Shown: positions 1 to 8,030 of the stretch, one piece after another
How positions within the stretch are numbered: position 1 is the first letter of the stretch
How the letters are laid out: each line of letters starts with the position of its first letter
Source of the DNA: Gnetum montanum
Lineage: Eukaryota > Streptophyta > Gnetopsida > Gnetales > Gnetaceae
NCBI GenBank assembly: GCA_015680685.1
Contig: MNCI01010394.1
Coordinates: 164,891 to 191,728 of the forward strand
Length of the DNA stretch: 26,838 nt
Reading direction: 5' to 3'
The notes under the pieces: generated by a model
What the model saw: only the letters and a program-made list of their open reading frames with translations
What the model was told of the DNA's origin: nothing
Databases searched by the model: none
Program-made: the position numbers and the translations under genes

Positions 1-47
1 CATACCTTCCCAATATTTTGTAAGGAACTCGAGGAAAAGTTTTCATT

Positions 48-61
48 CAATCATGGGGGTA
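48..61 (+). other. Polypurine tract of element 4
   Basis: The stretch ends in CATGGGGGTA directly before the LTR terminus TGATGAG. The same purine tract precedes the LTR on the minus strand at 7745-7757 and 17440-17452. In LTR retrotransposons this is the plus-strand primer for reverse transcription. Its place next to the LTR sets both the orientation and the LTR boundary. Confidence 0.82.
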
Positions 62-66
62 TGATG

Positions 67-150
67 AGAGTGGTTACTCTAATTATTAGAGTGGTTATTA
101 TTAGAGCAGTTACTCTAATTATTAGAGTGGTTATTATTAGAGCAGTTATT
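67..150 (+). repeat. 36-bp tandem repeat in U3 (2.3 copies)
   Basis: Units 67-102 and 103-138 differ at two positions (AGAGTGG versus AGAGCAG), and a partial third unit follows at 139-150. Each unit holds an 8-bp inverted repeat around one central base (ACTCTAAT-T-ATTAGAGT). The array fills nearly all of U3 upstream of the TATA box. Neither of the other LTRs of the family carries this unit. Confidence 0.85.
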
Positions 151-169
151 CCTGGGTTACTCCTAGGCC

Positions 170-177
170 TATAAATA
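170..177 (+). promoter_or_regulatory. TATA box of the element 4 LTR
   Basis: The sequence is TATAAATA, preceded by GCC and followed by CAG, 108 bases from the LTR start. An equivalent CCTATAAAT lies at the matching place in the element 1 LTR (minus strand, 7611-7618) and a TATAAATA in the element 2 LTR (minus, 17355-17362). Conserved position in three LTRs supports a promoter role. U3 is very short in all three. Confidence 0.7.
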
Positions 178-346
178 CAGTGCCCAAGCACAAAATAGGA
201 AGAAATTCAAAAGAAGCATTCAAGTAGTGAAACTATTATAGTTTTTTTGAAGGTTAGAGTATTTTCCAAGTGCCTATAGTAGGAGGTCGAAGTGTGGATG
301 AATCTTTATTTGAGCATTGTGCACCTGAGCACACCTTGTGTACGAT

Positions 347-352
347 AATAAA
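347..352 (+). terminator. Probable polyadenylation signal in the LTR
   Basis: AATAAA lies about 170 bases downstream of the TATA box, within GATAATAAAGATGAGC. The element 1 LTR has the related ACAATAAGGATGAGC at the equivalent place on the minus strand, and the element 2 LTR has AATAAAG. This would place the R/U5 border shortly after it. It is inferred from motif and position only. Confidence 0.45.
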
Positions 353-430
353 GATGAGCTCTTTGATTCATCCTTGCAGCACTTGAGATTTGTTTTCTTA
401 CACATTTCTTTTATTTTATTTTCTTATGCA

Positions 431-455
431 TTTATTTTATTTTATTTTATTTTAT
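431..455 (+). repeat. (TTTTA)n microsatellite
   Basis: About five units of TTTTA in U5 of the element 4 LTR, bounded by ATGCA on the left and ATGCAC on the right. It is absent from the other two LTRs, so it is probably a slippage expansion in this copy. Confidence 0.7.
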
Positions 456-942
456 GCACTTTACATTTCTATTATTAGCATAACAATTCATTTTGATCGA
501 TTTAGCAAATCATTAAATTACACTCAATACAATCACTTTGAGCATGCGTGTAACACTTGGTAACCTAGTAATGATTAGTGTTTGGTAATCCCAGTAGTGT
601 TGCACTAGTTAGGATGTGTATGGAAAGTGAGAACGGATACTGGTGTTAGGATTAGTTAAAGCCTAGTTAATGAATAGTTAAGTTAAATTAGTCACTTAGT
701 TATCTCTCTTCTCCCTTATTAGCAGTAGGACATAAAAACATAAAAGCTATAAAAATCATATGCCTCAAGCTTACTTAACCATACAATCGTGGCATACATG
801 TAAGCTTGGGAAGACAATGATCAACCAACCCGTCCTTATTCCACAAAGGCGCATAGGCACTTAGTCCTTGGAATTCGACCGGTTCATGCGTGAAACGCTC
901 GTATTCGTATGCTTGAGTGTAGGGGTATCTCGTTGCTCATCA

Positions 943-1945
943 CAAATCAAATTAGATGCAAATCAAAAGCATACATAACTAATATTCCAAAAACCCAAAA
1001 GCAAAGTATTTTAGTAAATTTTCTCTACCTACTTAACAATGCTATAGTAAAAATGCTTATGTGGGTGAAATTTGCAAAGCAAGTTCCAAACCTTAGGTGA
1101 AATTCAAGGTCAATGATGGATTCCAAGAGAAACCTAAATAAGATTTAAAACTAGGTACTTACAAAAGTTCTAGTTGATAATATAGATCTAGTTCTAGCTT
1201 CTATCCAAATTGGTAAGCTCTCCCTCTTTGGCTTTATCTTTGAGATAGTAAAGAAAATGGATACATTCTAGTGAAAGTGTTAACGTGTATTTATACTCAT
1301 AACGGCATGCTAGGATTAGAGAAAATATTGAATCTAATGAGAAAATATTAATTTAAAAATAATATTATTAACTCAAACTTTCTAAAATTAACAAAAATAA
1401 AATATTTTAACATGGAGTTATGCCTAGCACTAACCTACTAAATTACCATCTATGGGCTATCTAATAGCTATGTCTACCCTCCAACCTAACTAAAGGTCTA
1501 AGTTGAAATTATAATTAACTAAGGTATCAACATATGCCAAAAAAAGATAGAAAATAAAAATAAATTAAAAAATATGTTTAATGAATAATTTTTCTAAAAG
1601 GCTACAAAGAAAACCAAATATATAACAAACAAACATATGAAATGCTTCATGTTGCATCCCATGTGTAACTTATTTACTCAAAATTTCAATAAAAGGATTA
1701 GTGCACATGTGTGAAATTAACCAAGAAAAATAAAATATAAAAATATAATTAAAGGTATAATATAATAAATTAAATTACATTAAAAAATATGAAGAGCATT
1801 TAATAAGAGCCACAAAACTATAACATAAGCATAGGATACATCAAAAAGATCTATGAAAACACAAGACAGGCTAAGAAATCAACAAATCAAGGGTTTGAAT
1901 CAAAGAACATATCAAGGTATAAGAGTATTTAAGGATGGGATATCA
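943..1945 (-). repeat. Chromovirus 3' LTR, truncated by element 4
   Basis: On the minus strand the LTR appears to start TGATATCCC at 1945, just after a purine-rich tract. It runs at least 1003 bases until it is interrupted by the TCATCA end of the element 4 LTR. It has a TATA box about 650 bases in. A diverged copy in the opposite orientation lies at 3885-4960 (shared blocks include GATTCAAACCCTTGAT, ATGTGCACTAA and ATCCATCATTGACCT or close variants). The distal end of U5 is not present. Confidence 0.7.
1288..1295 (-). promoter_or_regulatory. TATA box of the chromovirus LTR
   Basis: The minus strand reads GAGTATAAATACACG. In the inverted LTR copy the aligned site near 4560-4575 reads GAGCATGAATACC, so the TATA core has been lost there by substitutions. 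Confidence 0.55.
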
Positions 1946-1961
1946 TAATCCCCTCTTCTTA
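1946..1961 (-). other. Polypurine tract of the chromovirus fragment
   Basis: The minus strand reads AAGAAGAGGGGATTA immediately before the LTR start TGATATCCC and just after the last recognisable pol codons. Position and composition fit a plus-strand primer. Confidence 0.55.
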
Positions 1962-3880
1962 AGAATCTTCCTCCTAGAATATCTTAGGGCTTGTGACATA
2001 TAATTCTTTCTCCACTTTCCAACTAGATTTTCATGCACCATATCATTTCCAAATCATCTTAATGATAGGAGTAACTTTACATCTAAATTATCTCTCCATC
2101 TCATCCACAATATTAATTGGTTATTCCACAAGGCTGACATCACATAGAAGTTGAATATCTTTCTATTCTATCTTATTACTAGAATGTGGAATGTACTTCA
2201 TCAATATAAAGATATGAAATTCATCATGAATCAACTATAACTACTATGGAAGATCAATTTGATAAGTAATTTTTTCTACTTTTCTTAAAATCAAGAAAGG
2301 ACTAATGTAGTGTAGTGCTAACTTCCCCCTCCTATCAAACCTTATAATTCCTTTCAATGATGAAACCTTAAGAAACAATTGATCCCTAACATTAAATTCT
2401 AGAGATCTCTTCCTATTGTTGGAATTCTTTGTAGCCCTTTTCAATGCTACTTGTATCCTATCGTTGATAATCTTGATATGTGTCATTGATTTCTCTTAGT
2501 TTTCTATTTACCTTTTATCATATCATAATAAAGAGGTGTAGAAAAATGTCTACCATACAAAACTTCGTAAGGTGCTACTTTTAAATTAACCCTATAACTA
2601 TTATTACAAGTAAACTATTCTAAAGAAAGAACTATCTCCAAACTATCTTGGTAGTCTAGAGTACAAGATAAAAACATATACTCCAAATTTTGATTTTTTT
2701 ACTGTCTAAGTATTTGTCTAAGGATGATACATTGATTTCAGGTTTTATATAGTACTTAAACTATCCTAAAATGATTGCTAATATTTGGAAGTTAACTTTG
2801 GATCTCTACTGAACATAATCTTACTTGGAGAATTATCTAATATGATCATTTTTAATAAGAATATCTAAGCAATCTCTTTAGTATTAGCTATTACTTTGAC
2901 ATATAATAAGTGAGAAGACTTAGTCAAAAGATCAGTGACCACAAGGATGGCATCTTTCCCAGTCTTAGTGTAAGTTAGTTCACTAATGAAATTCATGTCA
3001 ATCATCTTTCATTTTCATACTAGGAGAATGGAGGTCCTTAACATGTTGACATAACAAACACTTAGTGACATACTCATCCATTTCTTTCTTCAACCTAGGT
3101 TACTAAAATTATCTCTTGATGTTCTAATACATCTTATCACTATTAGGATGCACTTAATACTTAATAAAGTGAGATTAATCAAGAAATGTTTTGTCTAATT
3201 GAAATTAGAACATACACTTTGTCTTTCAATCTAATTTGTCTACTAAAAATATCTATCTTCTATTGAAAGAGTAGTAATTTCTTCTTGATACTAAGGATTT
3301 AAGATTTTATTGTGATCTCATCTCATATCTCAAAATAGATACAATAGTAAGATTGTAAAATTTTCTACCTATCCTACTTAATACATCCATCATTGTATTA
3401 CCATTGCTATGATGATATTACAATATGAAGTGAAATTTTGCTATAAGTTCTATCTACATGATTTGTCTCATATTTAGTTGTGACTAATTCATAACATAAT
3501 ATAAGCTCTTATGATCTATCTAGAGAGTAATGTGGTCACCATACAAGTAGTGCCTCCAAATCTCAAGAGCAAAGATGATGGGACCAAGCTATAGATCATG
3601 CATTTGGTACCATATCTCATAAGGTTTTAATTGTATTAAAGCATAAGCAATTACTTTACAAGCTTGCATGCAAAGTCTATGTAACCCTTCTCTTGAAGCA
3701 TCTATATAAACATCATAAGACTTCCTAAGAGTTAATGAGATTAAAATAGATGTTAAGATTAATATCTTCCTTAACTCAAAAGCCTTTTAATATTCATCCA
3801 TCCAAGAAAAACATATTCTTTCCATAGTGACTTGTGAAGAGATGAAGAAATCTTAGAGAAATCCTTTACAAATATTTTAG
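1962..3880 (-). pseudogene. Chromovirus pol remnant: RT end, RNase H, integrase
   Basis: Domains read in order on the minus strand. The end of RT and start of RNase H lie at about 3880-3500, with YIDAS near 3690 and later ALEIWRHYLYG followed by IDHKSL, the usual RNase H blocks. A zinc-binding region of integrase follows near 3180-3030 (KCLLCQHVK). The core begins near 3000 (IDMNFISEL...TKTGKDAILVV, with Asn where the first catalytic Asp normally sits) and continues with APYEVLYGRHF near 2575. The C-terminal block 2486-2244 (VSSLKGIIRF, RRGKLALHYISPF) is still open for 80 codons. The tail to 1962 still resembles a chromovirus C-terminus (FHIFILMKYIP; SSWKVEKEL). Several frameshifts and many stops make it non-functional. 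It was once the enzyme set for copying and integrating the element. Confidence 0.8.
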
Positions 3881-3884
3881 TACC

Positions 3885-4960
3885 CTTATCTTAGATACCC
3901 CTTACCTCTTGGTATGTTTATGATTCAAACCCTTGATGTCTTATGTTGGACCTATGTATTGTGCTTTATTAACCTTTTTCTTTTATTGATTATGTTTATA
4001 TTATTTGAGTTATGTGTCATGTTATTCCCTTCTTTGATGTTGTTTCCTTTTAAATATTTAAATACTTTAATTTATGCTTTTATTTATTTTTATTTAATTT
4101 TTAGTATTTGGTATTTTATTTTAATTTATCATATGTGCACTAACCTATTTTGCTGGAGTTTTGAGATAGAAACTATTAGGCATTGGATGGGACATTGGCA
4201 CATGGGGTACTACTTTGGTTTATGGTATGCTTTATCTAGGTTAGTTTGTATTTGTCTATATAAACTACTTTTTGTAAATAAATATATTTTTATTTTTAGT
4301 TTAAATTTATTTTTAGCTTATGTTTTATAGATCTCAAAATAGTACATTGGTTAGTTATGTTTGGATCTTAGACTTTGTTATTAGTTAGACTTAGATATAA
4401 CTATTAGCCAACTCATAGGGGGTTACCTATTAGGCCCGAATTATGTACAAGTCCATGTTAGAATATCATTTATTATATAGTTTTTTAGAACTTCAGATTT
4501 TTTTAATTCTAACTATCCTAATAGAATTACTTTTTTAGCCAAACCATGCCATATCCTTGTGAGCATGAATACCTAGTAATCATCTTATTAAAAATCATCC
4601 ATTTGCATTGTTGACATATGGGAGATAGAACTAGAAATGGATACCCTACCAATTTAGAGAGTAGCTCAATCTAGATTTGCATTATCATCTAAGATCCTAG
4701 AAAGAGCTTAGTTTAAGATCTTGTTCTAGGTTTTACGTAGATCCCATCATTGACCTTTAGTTTTTTTCTAGGATTTGAAGCTTGTTTGGGAGATCACAAT
4801 GACATAAACTTTTCTATTTGTAGTGCTATAGTTTTAGGTATGAAAATTTGGTAATTTTCTTTGAATTATGGGATTTTGGTATTTCAATTATATGCACATT
4901 CATTTTGGACAATCTTTATTTGTTTAACAATTATTTGATAAAATGCTTGTTTATCATATT
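3885..4960 (+). repeat. Inverted copy of the chromovirus LTR (plus strand)
   Basis: Aligned blocks run collinearly with the reverse complement of 943-1945: GATTCAAACCCTTGATG (3923), CATATGTGCACTAACC (4129), GACTTAGATATAACTATTAGCC (near 4388), GTCCATGTTAGAATAT (near 4451), GATCCCATCATTGACCT (4740) and ACATAAACTTTTCTA. It lies head-to-head with the pol remnant, with the junction near 3880. It has a T-rich insertion near 3960-4110. The right end is uncertain because the reference copy is itself cut; homology is clear only to about 4820. It could be a solo LTR or the 5' LTR of another element. No primer-binding site is visible after it. Confidence 0.65.
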
Positions 4961-5880
4961 TGATTATTTTATGCATATTTTCTAACATCTAGCATTTTTC
5001 CTGAGATTTGCTTTTATGCATGACATTATAGAAAATATTTTGATCTTTTTTTTCCTTCGATTTAGCTTCATTTTGATTTTGCTAAATTTCTTAGTTGTGT
5101 AACTAGGGTTTTGAGTCATAATTTATCTTTTGATCCTGTTGGTGCAACAATTAGCCACTTTGATGAAACAATAGGATTTATTGGAATTCAAAATGGATAA
5201 TGGCCAAAGCTATGTTACTAATTATACAAAATTAAGCCTTGAATTGAAGTAAAATTCTAAAGAGAAGTGCACGTCAAAATACTAGACACTTAAGACATGT
5301 TTTATTTATTTAATTCTCCTTAAAGTAAGGGAATTTCAAGGCTTAGCAATCTATAATAACGTTTTGGCCATTAATAAAGCATGACTTAATTTTCATTTCT
5401 AGAAAGCCAGATTGCTCAGTATGATCAAGCTAAGATTCAACACACATAGCTTTTATTAAGATGAAGCAAAAGAGAAAATTCTAGAGAAGATTAAGCAAAG
5501 ATGCCACTTAAATTAAGGGCTTCTTGATTAAAATCCTTGAGAAAAATGGTTTTAAAGTCATTCTTCTTTGAAAATTATAGAAGCTTGTTCAATTTCTTGA
5601 AAGTTCAAAGAGTTAGGGTTTCGAATAAAAAATTGGCATCAAGTAGAATAAGTAAGTCAAAATATTAAAGATAGGGCTTACACAAGCTAAGTTAGAATAA
5701 ACATATGCCTAATTCACTGGTAGCTGAATTAGGATAAATAGGAATGGAATCATGGAGCCTATGAATTAATTTCCTTTTAATGGGCATTAAAATGAACAAT
5801 TAAGTACTAAAGAAAACCCTTGTGTTAAGGAAATAGCTTGGTTTAAGTGAAAATGACTCTGCCAAATCAACTCTAGAAGA
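4961..5880. other. Gene-free AT-rich stretch, nothing recognised
   Basis: I see no open coding frame, no pol or gag motif, and no clear similarity to other parts of the window. The first part may be the unseen end of the chromovirus LTR. A run of T's occurs near 5046. No tRNA primer-binding sequence was found near 5140, where an LTR could plausibly end. Confidence 0.4.
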
Positions 5881-6870
5881 GTTTTGTAAGGGTAAAAAAT
5901 AGCTCTACAAAAATTTCTATATTGGATTCTACCACATCAGCTTTGAAGCTTAGAGTATTTTCAAAGAGTGAAAATTCTACTTTGTGAAGAAGCTTATTTC
6001 TAGTTCTACCACATTATTGTTTTGCATCATCAACCTATAGAGGAAACTTGTATAACTAAAAAATGGTTCTACAAAGAAACTCTAAAAGCCATGTTATCTT
6101 TTGCTGGGTTAGATCACTCATAGAGCTTGTTCATAGATTCAAATTTCTATTCTATGAGCACGTTCTACCACATTAGCACTTGATACATGAGCAATGCCAC
6201 ATTAGCCTAGGGCTTCCGTGGAAACATAAGCTAGGAGCATTTTCATCTAGATGAAAAACTTCCAACTAAAAGTTTCATCTAACAAGTCAATGTTCAAGAA
6301 GAGTAGTATATTGCCAATTCATAGAGCTAGAAATTGGCTCTACAGAGAAGTAGAAAAATAATTCTATGAGCCTCATCAGCATGAAATCATAGTAGCTCAT
6401 AGAACTTGAAATTAGCTATATATAAAAAAAAAACCACCTTTTTGGTTTTACCATGTCAGCTCATAGAATTGAAAAATGATTCTACAAAGAAGCTCTATAA
6501 ATCATGTCAGCACTTCACCATGTTGGCTCATAGAGGTAGCTTGTAGAACCAAAAAAATAATTCTATGAAGAAGCTTTATGAACCATACTAGCACTTTAGA
6601 ACTAGATAAATTTTCACCTAGATGAAAATTTCTCATCTAGAAAACACAAGCTTATAAAGTTTATAAGGTTATAGTTTATCTAGATAATAAACCCCCATCT
6701 AGATGTTTCATTTTCCATGTTAACATCTAGATGAAGCTTTTTTTTTTCATCTTGATCAACATTGCTTTATATGCCACATCAACAAGTAGATGAAGCTTAT
6801 TTCATCTAGATCAAGATTGCTAAATCTACCATGTCAGCACTACTACATCAGCATTTCCACATCATCATGT
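5880..6870. repeat. Degenerate short-repeat field (CATCTAGATG and ATGTCAGCACT motifs)
   Basis: Two motif sets recur. One resembles CTCATAGAACTTGAAA...TTCTACAAAGAAGCTCTAT...CCATGTCAGCACT, seen in degenerate copies from about 6060 to 6600. The other is the palindrome CATCTAGATG or near variants, seen near 6243, 6611, 6634, 6697, 6725 and 6802. ACATCAGC/TGTCAGC blocks recur near 5934, 6464, 6504, 6833 and 6847. Spacing is irregular, so this is a decayed tandem or dispersed repeat, not a CRISPR array. It carries no open frame and ends at the LTR of element 1. Confidence 0.6.
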
Positions 6871-6884
6871 AGAGAACATGCATA

Positions 6885-7744
6885 CGATGAGCAGTGAGTA
6901 ATCCCTACACCCAACCACATGAATCACTAGTGTTCACTAAGTGATTCAGTTGAATTTCATAGACTTTAGCTCTCTAAGTACACTAGCTCTAGGAAGTGAA
7001 TCTAATGTACATGATCATATTCTTCTTAGTTTTACTTGTGAAATGCAAGTGTATGGTTAAGTGTAACTGAGGCATATGATTTTATATTTTTCACTAGATT
7101 GGCTAAGTGCTAGAAAGAAAGTAAATTTAATATTTAATTAATTTAATTAATCTAATAATTAACTAACACTTAACTAATCCTAACATAAGCATCCATTCCC
7201 ACTTTCCGTACACATCTTGAACATGCTGCAACACTACTGGGTTACCAAGCGTTAGGTTTTATTGGAATTACCAAGCGTAATGTATGCTCAAAGTGGTCAT
7301 ACTTATGTTCATTATTTAATTGATATTAATTAGTTAATTAAAATTCATTAAAGTAAAATACATGAATAATAAATGCATACATGAAACATTAATCTATTTC
7401 AAGTACTACAAGGTTTAATTAGAAAAGCTCATCCTTATTGTCATTCACATTGAGGTGCTTAGGTGTATCAGTGCTCAAATAAAGATCCATATACTTCTTT
7501 GACTCCTATTATAGGCCCTTAGAAAATATTCTAAGTCTAGAGAAAAAAAATTGCAAGAGCTTCACTACAACTAATGGAAGAATTGCTATAAATACAACGA
7601 ATAGGTGCACATTTATAGGTGATGACAAGGTGCCATGTCGATAGGTACCCATTAACATAGCAAATCCTACATTGATAGGATCTTGTTGATGGGGTAGCAT
7701 TGATGGCATCTCATCATTGTGGCCTAATAACACATGCTTCATCA
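6885..7744 (-). repeat. 3' LTR of element 1 (860 bp)
   Basis: The minus strand starts TGATGAAG after the purine tract. It ends CACTGCTCATCG at 6885, where the expected final A is G. Internal blocks match the element 4 LTR in order: CCTATAAAT, ATCTTTATTTGAGCA, CTTTGAGCAT, two CTTGGTAA motifs, CCCAGTAGTGTTGCA, TTAGGATTAGTTA, AAAATCATATGCCTCA and GGTTGGGTGTAGGG. The 5 bases outside it (6880-6884, GCATA) would be one target-site copy; the partner end is outside the window or lost. Confidence 0.83.
7611..7618 (-). promoter_or_regulatory. TATA box of the element 1 LTR
   Basis: The minus strand reads CCTATAAATGTGC, about 127 bases from the LTR start. It aligns with the TATA box at 170-177. Confidence 0.6.
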
Positions 7745-7757
7745 TACCCCCATAACT
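7745..7757 (-). other. Polypurine tract of element 1
   Basis: The minus strand reads TAGTTATGGGGGTA directly before the LTR. It matches the tracts at 48-61 and 17440-17452. Further upstream the minus strand keeps GATGAACTTTCATTTAG, a diverged copy of the conserved element tail. Confidence 0.8.
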
Positions 7758-8030
7758 AAATGAAAGTTCATCCTCAAGTGAACAAAAGGAGGAACAAGTT
7801 CTTTACAAAATTTTGGAAAGGTACAGAATTATTGACTAACTATTAATAAACAATAAAAAAAAAACAAATAACTAATGCTTAGTGTCCCAATGTATAAATT
7901 TATAATTATTACAAAATTGGGTCTTCATGAAAACAAAATTGAACACCATAACAAAAAATTGACAGCACAACCCCTGTAGCATCTTGAAAACGAGAAAGAA
8001 GATCAGATGATCCCAAGCGATGGAGGTTCT
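7758..8030 (-). other. Non-coding spacer between ORF3 and the polypurine tract (element 1)
   Basis: About 270 bases with an A-rich run near 7854-7866 and no coding signal of its own. Only the final 50 bases are clearly similar to the equivalent spacer of element 2 (17453-17631). Confidence 0.55.

Larger units (their letters stand above)
1..942 (+). mobile_element. 3' end of a plus-strand Athila/Tat-type LTR retrotransposon (element 4)
   Basis: Only the last 61 internal bases and the 3' LTR lie in the window; the body of the element is to the left. The internal tail (GAGGAAAAGTTTTCATTC followed by a purine tract) matches the reverse complement of the internal tail of element 2 near 17440-17490, so the orientation is plus and this is a 3' LTR, not a 5' one. 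The element sits inside the chromovirus LTR that starts at 943, so it is the younger insertion of the two. No coding sequence of this copy is visible. Confidence 0.85.
62..942 (+). repeat. 3' LTR of element 4 (881 bp)
   Basis: It begins TGATGAG and ends CTCATCA, matching the termini of the LTR at 16625-17439. It contains a 36-bp tandem repeat in U3, a TATA box, an AATAAA signal, a paired CTTGGTAA/CCCAGTAGTG motif near 551-603, then the blocks TTAGGATTAGTTA and AAAATCATATGCCTCA. These occur in the same order in the minus-strand LTR at 6885-7744. Overall similarity between the two is patchy, so these are diverged members of one family. Confidence 0.85.
943..3880 (-). mobile_element. Decayed chromovirus-type Ty3/gypsy fragment (minus strand)
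   Basis: Reading the minus strand from 3880 down gives the end of RT, RNase H, integrase, a purine tract and an LTR. The LTR is cut at 943 by the element 4 LTR. The upstream part (gag, protease, most of RT) is missing and is replaced at about 3880 by an inverted LTR of the same family. The integrase C-terminus with its RRGKL block and the long tail after it point to the chromovirus branch rather than the Athila/Tat branch that makes up the rest of the window. Confidence 0.75.

Noticed and set aside
943-960. Possible primer-binding site after the LTR at 62-942, which would make it a 5' LTR
   Set aside because: The purine tract at 48-61 and the conserved element tail before it show this is a 3' LTR, and the sequence after 942 is chromovirus LTR.
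3914-4330. Plus-strand open frame of 138 codons, rich in Phe, Leu, Ile and Tyr, looking like a membrane protein
   Set aside because: It lies within the inverted chromovirus LTR copy, and its hydrophobic make-up comes from T-rich DNA. The aligned LTR at 943-1945 has no matching frame.
5880-6870. CRISPR-like array
   Set aside because: Repeats are degenerate and irregularly spaced, there are no unique uniform spacers, and the context is a eukaryotic retrotransposon cluster.
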